Origin: Brachynemurus nebulosus
Taxonomy: Eukaryota; Arthropoda; Insecta; Neuroptera; Myrmeleontidae
DNA: 64,000 nucleotides
Assembly (NCBI GenBank): GCA_035578155.1
Contig: JAPWDM010000005.1
Span: 36,294,108 to 36,358,107, forward strand
Direction: 5' to 3'
Each line of letters opens with the position of its first letter. Position 1 is the stretch's first letter. Position numbers and translations under genes: made by a program. The notes under the pieces were generated by a model. The model was not told the origin of the DNA and did no database searches. It saw only the letters and a program-made list of their open reading frames with translations. This document shows positions 1 through 11,898 of this stretch, piece after piece.

Positions 1-700
1 AGAATTAAAAATAAATTTAATATATATTTTCATTAAAAAAGAATATAAAAAAAATCACCTAAAATATTTTTTTCTTTCTGACATTGTTACTTTAGCACTT
101 GACAATTTCTGTACTAACAAAATCAAGATATTTGTAAAACTACATATTTACAATCGCCTAGAGCTAATTTTAAGTAGAAAATTTATTCATGCTTATTAAA
201 TAAAGCGTCATATATATTTTTTTTCAAATTATTTATAAAAGTTGATATTTATGACATCTATTAACATTAATGTGAATAATGATAAAACAGGTACCTAGAA
301 AAGTATGCACTTTACAAATTTTCATAAATATTTTCATTTTCCTTACTATGGATTACATTAGAAATATTGTTGTTAACTCACTCATGAAGTCATGACAAAT
401 TGGCTTTTTTAGCAGACTGACAAGAATTAATAGAAAGCCAAAAATTAAGTAAATATTATGATTATAAATAAAGTTTGTTTCGATACAAGTGACCAGTGTT
501 CAGGTCGAAAATAACCTTTGTCGCTCATTGTTAGATCTGAATAATTTTTTTTTTCTTGTTATTTTAAATACAAACAAACATGGAGCATTATAAATAGAAA
601 CAAACTTTACACTTTTGTATATTAAACTGTAATTACATAAATACAAACTTCACTTACAGAATATTATTTATAAGGACCCTAAATGATTTGTTACACTCAC
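1..700. other. AT-rich non-coding DNA
   Basis: I see no gene, RNA or bounded repeat in this stretch apart from the edge of the exon candidate at 701-781. Confidence 0.4.
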
Positions 701-781
701 TATGTCGTCATCGACTCTATGCGAACGAATTCGTTGACAAAGACAAATGTGGGGGACACATTAAGATTACTCAGGGATCTT
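701..781 (-). CDS. Candidate internal exon, possibly of the 9783-9934 gene
   Basis: 81 nt between acceptor ACCTTTAG (782-789) and a good donor, GTGAGT (695-700). Only one frame is open: one base, then RSLSNLNVSPTFVFVNEFVR and IESMTT, then two bases. It begins in the phase left by the exon ending at 9783 (CC + A = Pro) and is itself a multiple of three. Its GC content is higher than its flanks. The plus strand also has an open frame here with a possible donor, so strand and gene membership are uncertain. Confidence 0.4.
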
Positions 782-1836
782 CTAAAGGTAAATTTAGCCT
801 TGCTTACGTTCCTATAGGCACATATATAAGTAAATACATAAGTAAACTTTTTGAACATTTTTTGTCAACCAGTAAATGTTGTTTACGGTGTCAAGTTATC
901 TGCTATGTAAATGCTAACTTGCGACTGAAGCGACTGAAAAGTTATATTTTAATACCTATGTACTTATATGTATAATTTGAGTACAAGTAATTTGCATAAC
1001 ATTTCCGATTCAAATAAAATATTTAAAAAAATAATTACTTTACGTCATATTAGAATTTTTTGTCACTGTCAAGGTTTCAGTTATTAACATTTTAATAATT
1101 TGTACTAACAATTACGAATGTATATTATGTAGTTATATCAAATTTAATTAACAGTCAACCCTCCACGGTCCATCCTATACCACGATTAAATCGTGCCACA
1201 TTATATAAAAACCGTGTTGTAAGAAACTCAGAAACAGTTTTTCATATGATCATATTTTTCATGGAAATAACTAAAACAAGACAAGAAACGATGAAATTAG
1301 TAAAACCGAATTTTTTTGCACCACGTTATACGGCAACTACGTATCGGGTTCTATCGAAACCACATTATAAGAGACTTACAAACAAAAGTCTTGAAGTGAT
1401 ACTTCCGATTTTGATGAAACTTTGTGAGTGTATAGAACAACCAAAATTAAACGCCATAAACGCCTTTTAAAGAGTTAAATCGACCCCCCAAAGTCATGCT
1501 AAAAATTTTATTTTGTCAAATTACTCGAAAACTATAAGAGCAAGAAGAAATATTTAAACTGACACAACACTTCACTTTTAAAAGTCTTTCTGTTGATGTA
1601 CTCAAATCCGCAGTCGGACCTATTAGAGGGGTCTTGACAATAAAATTGGGGGTAAAATTTGAAATCGGGTAAATATGGTTTAACCAATCAAAATATTAAT
1701 ATCAAATATGAAAACCACATCAAAAATACTAGTTTATCCATTTTTACTAAAAGTCATACGGCTAAAAATAAAAGCTTAAATATTAATCTAAAATCTTACA
1801 TGTGCATTTTGTGCTTTAGCTTTACGTATAAACACC

Positions 1837-3548
1837 CAGTGGCGACGCGTGAAATTATTACCTGGGGAGACAATCTTTTTTTACCATATTTTTAAATAGA
1901 CTTATTTTCTATCTATTTTTATTTGGAAATCTGTAGTCTTTCTTAGCCTAGTTTTTTTCTATAACAGACCTTCTGACCCAGCACTTTGATTGCAAAATAA
2001 AAATATTGAAATTTTTGACCAGCCATTTGTGCTTACTGCGCCAAGAGTAAAAGATACTGAAATTTTTATTTTGTTAATTGCGGTTAGTGTGAATTAAAGG
2101 TCTTCAAAAAATTTAAAATTTTAAAATAACTAGTTCTGAAATTAGTCAGTTTAGATATATTATAGTTTTTAAATTAGATTCACATTTTATTATTGCTAAA
2201 AAAAGGAAAAAAATTAAAACTTTTGATGTAACAGCCTTAAACAGATAACAAAGAAAAACAAATTAGAAATAAATACAAATTTTATTAAAAGGTTCTATCT
2301 AATGTTTAAATAATAAACAATAAAATCTCACAAAATTTCCCGAAAAATACTGCTGGCAAGCAAAAAAAACGAGAAAAATTATTTATTTCCCCAAAAATAT
2401 TGTTGGCGAGCAAAAAGAATCATCAACACCCAAATTTTATTTGATTTTCAATTCCGCCTAAAAAGCGGAAAGTCGCAAACCAGAAATTTTCACCACAAAT
2501 TTTACTTCTAAACCGTCCAGTTTGCGGAAAACCGCCCAATCTGGCAGTCGTAATAATAAAATACTCTTCAGTTGGTATGTATACGTATACATATATACGT
2601 ATACATCAGTAACCAAAGGCATACGTCGCATACGTATCAGTAGCGAAGACAAAAATCTTTCTGTTTCCCCTGACACTGCATATCGTGTTATTGTTTCAGT
2701 TTTTTTATTATTATTCAAAAAGTACTGAATATATTTTGATAATTTTTGTACTATTAAGAAGAATACTACATTTTACACAAAGATAAGAAAAAATTATTCT
2801 AAAATCTTTCTTAGTTTTTGAGTAATAATGATGTAAAAAAAATATTGGAGAATACTACATACATACATGCAGACTGTGTGTGTGAATGTGTAAATGGGTA
2901 CTTGTCACACATGCATGCAAGCCAGGGTAAACAAAAATAAAAATGTCTTTTTTCCGTTTTTATATTATTGTTTCAGTTTTTTTATTATTATTCAAAAAGT
3001 ATTGAATATATTTTGATAATTTTTGTACTATTAAGAATACTACATTTTACACATAGATAAAAAAAAAATTATTCCAAAATCGTTCTTAGTTTTTGAGTAA
3101 TAATGAATTAATGATGTAAAAAAAATGTTGAAGAATACTCTACATACATGCAGACGGTTTGTATGTGTGAATATATAGGCAGTTGTCCACAAATATATGT
3201 AGAGCCAGGATAAACAAATGTAAAAATGTCTTTTGCCTTTAAATAGACTTGTAATGTGCTTGTAACTTACCTATTTTCATTCTGTATGACCCACAGAGGC
3301 TCATATTTTTCAGGTTATATGTATATATTATTGTATATGGGTGTAAAGTCTAAACGTATATATATATTATATGTACATATATTCGTATATACGTTTTATT
3401 TGAAAATGTGAATGTATTGAAAATGGCCAATATTATAAAACTTAGATAATAAATTATTTTAAATTTTCTAAAGGATCTTAAATTTTATGAAATTTAATTT
3501 TTTTGGGGAGACACTGTCTCCCTTGTCTACTCCCACGCGTCGCCACTG
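1837..3548. mobile_element. Complete non-autonomous hAT element
   Basis: The termini are inverted repeats: left CAGTGGCGACGCGTG, right the same sequence inverted. They are flanked by a perfect 8-bp target duplication, TAAACACC, at 1829-1836 and 3549-3556. An 8-bp TSD and CAGTGGCG ends are diagnostic of hAT. The 1712-bp body has no transposase frame. Just inside the right end, GGGGAGACACTGTCTCCC forms a small palindrome. The perfect TSD suggests fairly recent insertion. Confidence 0.88.
2692..3234. repeat. Internal tandem duplication of about 270 bp in the hAT element
   Basis: Two adjacent copies (about 2692-2955 and 2968-3234) begin GTTTCAGTTTTTTTATTATT and share the later blocks GAATACTACATTTTACACA, TTTTTGAGTAATAATGA and TACATGCAGAC. 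They end near AAAAATGTCTTTT. They differ by scattered substitutions and small indels. Confidence 0.8.
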
Positions 3549-4528
3549 TAAACACCTTTAGAAATAACTATTTAAACCAATTTTATCTGTTCTAATTATA
3601 TTCTACAATTAATACATAAACGAAAATATTCCAGAGAATTATTACCTACAATGTAATTCCTATGAAATTAAACGACTTATTACGATTTCAAAAGCTTTAA
3701 TTAATATTGAAAATTGTTGAATTATTTTAAAAAACATTGAACTGTTTTAGGGCTCGGAAAGAATACGCACGTATAACGACTTATAAAATCCAAGGTGGTA
3801 TTTATCAGGAGGTCTTCAGTAAAAATTTTTAACTACAATATAGGTACGTCATAGTTTGATCAGTTGCAAACAAAGGTGCAACTTAAAAAAAAATAAATAA
3901 AATAATATTTCGTTTGCAGTTCTCTTCCTTAATGCTGGATAATGTATTATTTTTTTAATTACTCTGCTATATTCGGATCACAAAGTACTTAATAACTTTT
4001 TTATTAAAATTGAAATTTAATCAGGTACATCAAATAAGGTACAAATCAATTAAGAAAATTTTATATGTACTTAATTGTTTAAACATTACAATTGATGTTT
4101 TCTTTTACCTTGACAAAAATAACTTGTTATCTTCAACTCTATATAACTTAACTATTAATTGTTTTTATTTTACAATAATTAATTTTTTTTTTAGATATTT
4201 ATTGTGATGTTATTTCAAAGGTTTTTCAAGACAATTTAGTCGATACATTTACTAGATATGCTAGATATTATGTACCTAGTAATCATCACATATAAATATG
4301 TCCTAAATCCTGTACATATAATAAAATCATGCGTTTTATTTAACAAGCCATGAACTTTGTGCTAAAATACGTACAAATAAAAAAAAAAAAACAAACCATA
4401 CTTGCATAAGTATGAAAATTACAGAGATTGTACTGACACAAAGGTATAATTATTTTTATTGGACAGGCATTTTAGCAAAACTGTTATTTTAGTGGTACAT
4501 ACGAAGTAAAAATATTCAGGGTACATCT

Positions 4529-4675
4529 ACTTATAGTCCAAGCAAATTAAGTTTTTACGTGTCAAAATTAGTACCTGGAAAGGAAAATATGGAAAAGATA
4601 GAAGAAAATCCGTAGAATTCGATAAATTATTTTTAAACAGCTGAATCATTGGAGAAGTTCCTCAAAATGGCGGCA
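4529..4675. repeat. Dispersed repeat, copy 1
   Basis: Shares CATATGG-type spacing and blocks such as TTTTTACGTG.CAAAATTAGTA, AAAATATGGAAAAGATAG and GTAGAATTC with 14233-14355 in the same orientation. No coding potential. Element type not recognised. Confidence 0.65.
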
Positions 4676-4779
4676 AAAGAAGTCCAAAAACATTTTTTTG
4701 CATTTATTAAAAAATTTTAGAAACAAGAAAGTTTTAAATAGGTATACGACAAACCCGCAAAAATAAAAATATAAAATAT

Positions 4780-4880
4780 ATCAATACATAGACGAATCAA
4801 AATTGAAAAGTCAAAGTTTGACTAGTTTCGGGCATACATCATCAGAAAGCGAACATCAAACAAATGCGTCAACCAAAGAA
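4780..4880 (-). repeat. Possible Penelope-like fragment with hammerhead-core-like motif
   Basis: On the minus strand CTGATGA (4839-4845) is followed after a short spacer by CGAAAC (4824-4829), then by a perfect short hairpin, AGTCAAA-C-TTTGACT. CTGATGA...GAAA is the conserved core of minimal hammerhead ribozymes, which are known in Penelope-like retroelements. Stem I is not convincing, so catalytic activity is unproven. Confidence 0.3.
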
Positions 4881-5589
4881 AAAATTATGTTAATACTTTC
4901 AATGGTCATGTAAGAAAAATAGTAAGGTATTTATGAGAAATATATTTAGAAAAAATTTTGACACCATAATTAACACAGATTATGTAAAGCGTAAACAAAT
5001 ATCAAACAAAGATTTAAAAGGATTTTAAAAGATTTTTGAAAATTTCAGGAGTTTTAGAACAAAGGGTTGTTAAAAAACCCGGCCCAAAAGTCAAACAAAG
5101 AAATAAAAAGTGACGTGTCAAAAATTACCACAAAAATAAAAAATGTCAAATGTCATCAAAATTAAAGTAAGAGGACATTTGAACAAACAAACTCATAAGT
5201 CAATTTTTTCCAATTTTTAGTTTTTTTTTGAGCTTCACAATAATACTAGACACTAACCCACCTAATGTCGATTTCCAGCCTTATTTTGTTAGGATAAAGT
5301 TCATTTCCAAGCCAGATTCTTTAAAATTATACTTTTAAAATTATGTTCTAAAAAAATCTAAAAATCCAAACGTTTGTTCTTAAACAATAACATACACTTC
5401 TAGATTATTCCATACTTTAATGTCGGTAGATACTGACATCAAAAATATGTAACTAATTAAAATAGCCTGAAGCAAAGGAATAAAACTGGTACATAATTAT
5501 ATACTGGTATATACTATAATATCAATAGTTAAATGTTAATAGTTAAAATTAATACTATAATATTAATTAACTATAATATTAATAGTTAA

Positions 5590-6890
5590 AATTTTTCTTG
5601 AAAACCTGCTTATATAGGGCAATGGTTCAAAAATGTATCTTACGTGATTTTTTCCGTTCTTTGCCAAGATGTAACAGAATTTTGAAAAACTTTTGAATTT
5701 TGGCAAAATTTTGCAAAGAACACATTTTTTTAGGTTCCAGGCATCGGATGTGTTTGGCGGAAGAACTCATTCGAGATTATATATATAGATAACTACATAC
5801 ATAGATTAAAACTTTTTAATTTAGTTGTAGATTACTGTACAAATAACCTATAATATAGAGGGTTTATTAGTACAAGAGACTTGTCTGACCTATGGCTATA
5901 AATTATAAAACGTACCTTTTTACACCTACCTGTATATTAAACCAGTACAGACTACAGTCAAATGTCCATACTTGGGACACCACCCTAACTTGGGACATTT
6001 TGTTAAGTTTTGTTTTGTTGGTACACCTGTCTATATATATTTCATTTTCCAGAAACTCGTGGTGGAATATTTTAGACTGACAGTTGTTGTTTGAGATTAT
6101 GTCTATTCAACCTCGTTTGTGCAGCGTCTTAGGTGAGTTAAATAATTTTGTACTTTGGAAAAAAAACCATGTTTTTGTATACAATTGTCCCATATGTGGT
6201 ACATAATTAAAAATACACGGTGTCCCAAATTAGGGTGGGGTATCCCTTACTTGACACAGTGGACATTTTATTATTATTTTTTTTGTTTTATTGGCAATAC
6301 TTATAAATTTGAAACTTTTTACGGATAAAGTACTAAGTCTCTTCCAAAACAAGGGGGCTTTATTTCTAAAATAGAACTTAATAAAAACACGCTGTTGAAA
6401 GTTATAAAGTTCAAAACTGTCCCAAGTATATATAGATGGGTTATACGAGTTACATATTTCATTGATACCTGTATCTACAAAATATGAACAAATTAAAATT
6501 CGTTTTTTCTTATTTATTATTATATTTTTCTCGAAAACTAGTTCACATAGAATAATGGTTCAAAAATATTATCTTATGTGATTTTTTCCGGTCTTTATAA
6601 TAGTGTAATAAGAAATTCAAAAAAAGTTTGAATTACTTAGAACAGTGGATCAAAACCAATTTTATGTATTTTTTTCTGTTCTTTTCGATAGTGTAAAAAA
6701 AAAAATTGGATAACTTTTGCATTCTAGCAAATATTGGCAAAAAACTTATCTATTTATCATCACCATTTCGGCTTCTAGCGACCTCAAAAAAAATTCCCGG
6801 ACTCAAGTCTCACCATGACAATAGATGTAATAGCTGAATTTTCCATTCAGAAATTGGCTAAAATTCGATCAAGTGAACTTAATCAATTAT
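5590..6890. repeat. Two adjacent copies of a dispersed repeat, with a possible MITE between
   Basis: Blocks at 5590-5790 and 6520-6890 share TTCTCGAAAAC, AATGGTTCAAAAAT and TTATGTGATTTTTTCC. The second continues into GACCTCAAAA, CCGGACTCAAGTC and TAATAGCTGAATTTTCC. The same family recurs at 36240-36770 (plus) and 41640-41775 (minus). Between the copies, about 5950-6275, the ends look like inverted repeats (TACAGTCAAATGTCC against the inverse of ACAGTGGACATTTT, with internal CCCTAA.TTGGGACA on both sides). Confidence 0.5.
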
Positions 6891-7893
6891 TAGAATTTTG
6901 TGAATGTCTAGGTTAACTAAGCATGTATAGGTATTTGTAATAATTATGTATCATTCAACCAAAAGTAAAGCCTACTTCTAATTTTAAACCTATTCTTTAC
7001 GACATTAAAACCGATGGTAAGCAAAACCAAATCCGTATTATACTGTATTATTCTGAAAATTAAATAATAAGTTCAGAAACAAATTAATAAAAAGAGCACT
7101 TTTTTCGATTCGCTAGTTTCTTTTTTTTGTTTTCATTAACAATATCTTAGTTGGCAGCAGACTTAGCCATTCGGGTGGCCCAGATTATATATTTTTCATT
7201 ATTAATCAGCGTTACTCATTCATCACACATCACGTGTAAAATTACTATCCTCAGACAATAAATATATTATAGCACCTGTAGGTATCAGGGTAGTAAAAAT
7301 ACCGTACATCGGGTTATCAAAATGCAACCTTTAAAACCGACACCGTTTTTAACAATAATTAAAGCGGTAGAAGGCTGAATGTTTAGAAAAAGGAATAGAA
7401 ATCCACTACCTTTTTCTGTTTGTTTAATTGATAATACAAATTAAGTTAATTATCAAAATGGTAATTACTGATAATTACTTTTTTTAATAATGTATGTATT
7501 TAAGTTACTTTCAAAAGTTCAAAGATCGTAATATTCAACAAATTTTACACGGTACGATATTCTACTCAAAAATTAAGTTGTTTTATTATGAATTACAAAT
7601 GGCATGATTCTATTATGATTCATATTTCAGCGAAAAATTTGACCACAAGGAAATAGTATCAAGGTTCATTTTACTGATATGTAGATCAAAAATTTATTCC
7701 TAAAATATACTACATGTACAAATATGTTATAAAATCTGAATAAATTTTTCAGCCACAAAAATATTTTTTACTATTGTTTTTAGAAATGGGAAAAGCCCTG
7801 TCTGTCCCATTAAATCAGGCATTGAATTTAATATGCATAAGCATGACTTTAGTCACAATTACCTATATTTTTTTTATTTTAAGCTGACTCAAC

Positions 7894-8757
7894 TAAGGTA
7901 ACGGGCCTAGTTTCTGACCTTTTAAGAGTGACGGCTGAGGTTAAACGACAGTAATAAATATAAGTTTAAACTTAAGAGACAATTAATAATTTTATCAACT
8001 AGTTTATGGCTTTCAAAATAAAGTCATACAAGTAAAATAATTATTTGAATTGAATTAATAATTTAAATTAATGTTTTAAAAATTGACAAAAAGGACCCAG
8101 TTTCTGACCTTCAAAATTTCTCATGTGACAGTTTTTGACCCTGACAGTGGCCTAGTTTCTGATCCTTAAATTTAAAAATACAGTTTTTTAAAATTTAATT
8201 TATAAATAATTTTTTATTGATAAAAATGAATGTTTAATGTTATATACGTTATGAAAAATAACAAAAACTAATCGAAGATAACTATAAATAACAAAATAAC
8301 TAACAAAAACTGGTTAGAATTTAATTGGGCCATACCACTTTAGAAGTGAGCCTAGTAATTGACCCTCATATTTCAATAATAAAAATCATTCTAAGGTATT
8401 TTATAAATATTTTAAAATAAATTTTAAACAAATATTAACCTGCTCATATATTTTTAATTAAGTTTTCATACTTACATGATGAATATTGCACAGATCAAAA
8501 TGAGTACTTTGTAACATAAACTGTTAAGAAACTACCAAAAAATAGTTTTTACACACATTTTAAACTTAAAAATTTTTTTTATTTAGTTAATATATTCTAA
8601 ACTTTTTAAATTGCTGTTCATTAGACACAGAATAGATTACTTTAAATTAAGAATTTATTTTTTTTCTTCTTTAAAATATAGTTTTTTTATTAATTTATAA
8701 CAAAGTTGAAAAGTTCAGAAACTGGGCCAGGGTCAATTACCGGGTCTTTTACCTTAA
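7894..8757. mobile_element. Non-coding element with AAGGTAA...CGGG termini
   Basis: The left end reads TAAGGTAACGGGCCTAG and the right end inverted reads TTAAGGTAAAAGACCCGG. The motif GGCCTAGTTTCTGACC or its variants occurs repeatedly inside (7903-7921, 8095-8110, 8151-8166, 8329-8365, and inverted near the right end at 8719-8740). No transposase frame. The ends resemble those of the element at 47511-48835. Confidence 0.5.
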
Positions 8758-8777
8758 TAAGAAATTTATAGTTATAA

Positions 8778-8997
8778 CAGGGGTGGCCAACGCATGTGGC
8801 CCGCCTTGAACTTTTCTTAGCCTGCCAGATTCATCACACTTATACAAAATAAATTCATTTTATAATGACCAAGGTAGTGAAAATCAATGTATTAAAAAAT
8901 ACATAATATATGGGAACCCATAATTTTATATGCGGCCCGCGGAGTTATGATGCGCTTCTAAAGTGGCTCGCAAGATCATATAGGTTGGCCACCCCTG
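8778..8997. mobile_element. hAT MITE, CAGGGGTGGCCAAC type
   Basis: 220 bp with inverted ends CAGGGGTGGCCAAC / inverse of GGTTGGCCACCCCTG. Flanked by AGTTATAA (8770-8777) and AGTTATAG (8998-9005), an 8-bp duplication with one mismatch. Internal GGCCCGC motifs lie near both ends. A second copy is at 58452-58687. Confidence 0.85.
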
Positions 8998-9782
8998 AGT
9001 TATAGCGTTAAATGTTAATGAAATGTGGTCATTCACCAGTCTTTAAGAGTGAAATGATAAACAGATCGACAAAGTACAACAAAATTTAAAAATAAAACAA
9101 AACATGTCACGAAATCCAATAATGTGTTGGGTGTGCTCTGTCGCTCCGTGTGCTCTCATACATAAAAAGTACGTAAAAAAATAACATAAACAGCTGTTAA
9201 AAGAATAATGTAAAGTCGACATAAATGTATTTAAAAAGTGTATCGAATTTAAATGACATTTTATTGTTTTAATAAGAAAAAAAACCTATTTAATTTCGGT
9301 TAAGTTACGTAATAACAGCATCTTCAGCTAATATATTAAAAAGACCATTTAAAATTATGTAAAGAAACATAACCTTTATTAATAGTTTTTTAACAAATTT
9401 GTTACTACTCTTATTACCTGATTGTAAAAAAAGGAAAAAAGAAAACGACAATGTTAAGGATCTATTTTTAAATTGTTCTTGTAGTATAAAATTAATCAAA
9501 ACACCGTCAAAAAGATAAAAATAATAAAAAAAATTAAAAATATGAAGAATATTATGTAATAATCTGTATTTTTTTTTATCTGTTAATAAAATATTATAGG
9601 AGTAACTAGTTAACTACATAAATAATTTATAAATACCAAACCAGATAAAAAACATTAAATAAAATGTTTTATTGAAAAGAAAAAAATTAAAATACAACTA
9701 ACTAGTTATAACTAAATAACAAAAAATGTGTATTTTTGATTTCATACAAAAGTGAAATTTTACTTTGTCATAGATAACTTAC

Positions 9783-9934
9783 GGTTTATCTGGCTGTGAT
9801 CTCCGAACTTTTAATTCATGTAATTGTATATCTTCGGCACGTGCAACACTCTTTGTCCGCCGATGTTTAATTTTACCATTCTGTTGTTGGGAAGGTTTAC
9901 CATTTGCCAATAATTCTTTATAATCTTCACCCAT
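9783..9934 (-). CDS. First coding exon of an unrecognised gene
   Basis: The ATG at 9934 opens 50 codons (MGEDYKELLANGKPSQQQNG, then KIKHRRTKSVARAEDI and onward to RRSQPDK). The exon ends with the two bases CC of a split codon at a strong donor, GTAAGT (9777-9782). Its base composition is clearly less AT-rich than the surroundings, and no stop interrupts 152 nt. The peptide is hydrophilic with a basic HRRTKS stretch (a possible phosphorylation site), has no signal peptide, and looks like the disordered N-terminus of a larger cytosolic or membrane protein. I do not recognise the family. Later exons must lie to the left, within or beyond the window. Confidence 0.7.
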
Positions 9935-10340
9935 TTTATTATTTTAATTCGTTTAAACACAAAAAGAAATTTTATTTAGGTATTTGAAATAATTATTAAA
10001 TATTTTGATCAAAAATAATTACTGCAAAGCACATGGTTTGTTCTATTGTTCACTCGCGCAATAGTAGTGAGTACTAACTAGTCAACAATCGATCAACTGA
10101 ACAGGCCTAACTTCTTTAATAAACTGTTTAAAGTGAAAAAGTGATTCAAATAGAAAAATTATGTTATTCTAAAAAATACATATGGGATCGTTGAAGAGAG
10201 GCATATATATGTATGTAAAAGTCACGTATTTGTGTGTTGAATCATGTATGAATATGTATCGAATTAATACATACTCTTGATAACTATGAAGAGGCCAATT
10301 TATCTAATAAACCGTGGGTCCCATGTTTTGTTGTACTACA
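9935..10340 (-). promoter_or_regulatory. Upstream region of the unrecognised gene
   Basis: Presumed 5' UTR and promoter region to the right of the ATG at 9934. It contains no gene. A less AT-rich patch around 10050-10110 could mark the promoter, but no core element is clear. Confidence 0.25.
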
Positions 10341-10348
10341 CAAAGTTA

Positions 10349-11665
10349 AGGTGCGGATTCACCAACAAAAACATTTGCTTCAAATGTTTGTAATTGTTTG
10401 CAAATGTTTGCAATTGTTTTTAACTGTTTGCGAACACACTGTCTCCACTGAATAAACAACTACAAACGATAATCCGTTTGCGAATGTTTGAAGATGTTCC
10501 ACGTATTTTTATATTTCCATATAAATATATATGTATATCACATATGTAATTATAGAAAATAAGCTCCAAGTAAAGAACTTCTTGTTAGCACTATGTCGTT
10601 CAACAATTAAAAAAGGAAAGAGAAAGCAAATTTTGGATATCTAATTTTTTAAAAATAAGAAGTTCTATACAGTTATTAACAGACTTAAAAACAGACCTTA
10701 GGAGTGGTTTATTTCAAAATTATTACCGTATGTCATCGGAAGATTTAGAATTTTTAACTCTTTTAGTACCGCCATATATTCCAATATTTTAGATAAAAAA
10801 TTTAATATCTCTATAAGTATAATTGCAAGTTTGGTAGGTTTTGCTTAATTTATTTACAATATGACCGCTCTTTACTATACAGCCTCCAGTTACCGATATA
10901 AGACAATGCACACTCTTCAGTTGAATTTTTTCGAAAAATTAGTATGACGAGCTGAGCTCGTCATTAGTCCTAAAGGGGTTAATTTCCCAAATTAGCCCAA
11001 AAATTTGTAAACGGGATATTAACTACGGAGACTGTAAACCCGTCGAAGTTAGACTAGCGATAATGTTTTTTTAGCTACAAGAGATTCTTACAAAAGCCTT
11101 GTGTATCTTTTTCGAATTTCGAGACAGTTAATTAACAAAATAATTCTCGAAGTATGCACAGCCTTCTTCTTTGGCCTTTTCACTTCTGAACAGCGAGAGT
11201 AGAGAATTCCACGCATCCTGCTTTTTAATTTTATTATAATAAAATTTATTGGTAGTTTGCCATAATTCTGGTTTTGATTTATAAAATTTGATTAATTGCA
11301 GAAATTTTTAATTTCCATGTTATTTTTACTCCTTTAGTAATTTAAAATTACAATAATCCTTTTTAAAACGCAAAACTATGCTCTTATATTTACAACAAAA
11401 TAACATAAAACAAGAAATAATTATACATAATATGGATATATGTTTGTTGTTCGTATGTATCTTATATTACATACTGTTTCCACTAGAAAAACATAAAACG
11501 CACCAAACAGCGAATTTCCTTTGATGTACCGACTTTGGTCGGAACACTGATAAATATTAGCAAACAATTGCAAGCATTCGTGACGATCGTCTCCACCAAA
11601 CAAATTTTGTGTTCGTAAACATTTACAAACATTTACAAACAGTTTGCGCGCTTGGTGGATCCGCT
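10349..11665. mobile_element. PIF/Harbinger element, degenerate
   Basis: Inverted ends (left AGGTGCGGATTCACCAA, right inverted AGCGGATCCACCAA) are flanked by the 3-bp duplication TTA at 10346-10348 and 11666-11668, the TWA target typical of PIF/Harbinger. Subterminal AAATGTTTGTAA-type repeats lie inside both ends. A transposase remnant is inside. Confidence 0.78.
10585..10790 (+). pseudogene. PIF-type transposase N-terminal remnant
   Basis: The plus-strand translation includes KKGKRK, then LLTDLKTDLRSG, FQNYYRMSSEDLEFLTLLV and PPYI. This matches the conserved start of PIF/Harbinger transposases (basic segment, then F.NY.RMS...F..LL). The frame runs into a stop and the catalytic region is missing or unrecognisable, so it cannot encode an active enzyme. 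It lies inside the element bounded by TTA duplications, which supports the assignment. Confidence 0.65.
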
Positions 11666-11898
11666 TTATAAATACATACATATTTTAAATAAAATATGTA
11701 CCGTAAAATGAATAAAGTGGAAGTCAAGGATGAATTTAGACGGATCAAATAAATTACATATTCATGAACTTACTAGACGTAAAAACAAATACGTCTTTCT
11801 TAATCATAATGTAAGTCTATGGTATAGTAGAATAATCATTCTTTTGATTAACGACAGTACTTAAACCTGGAGTTGGATGAAGATAGTATCTGGATTAA

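Larger units (their letters stand above)
782..9782 (-). other. Putative 9-kb intron of the unrecognised gene
   Basis: If the two minus-strand exons belong together, this interval is one intron. It holds a hAT element (1837-3548), a hAT MITE (8778-8997), a Penelope-like motif and several dispersed repeats, with no other convincing exon. A short minus-strand stretch at about 9309-9440 has a pyrimidine-rich tract and an open frame with a hydrophobic segment, but its composition matches background. Confidence 0.35.

Noticed and set aside
9305..9499. Minus-strand frame with a pyrimidine tract and a hydrophobic segment, phase-compatible with the exon at 9783-9934
   Set aside because: Needs a weak acceptor inside AAGAGTAG and donor GTAACT, and is as AT-rich as the surrounding intron; kept only as a remote possibility.
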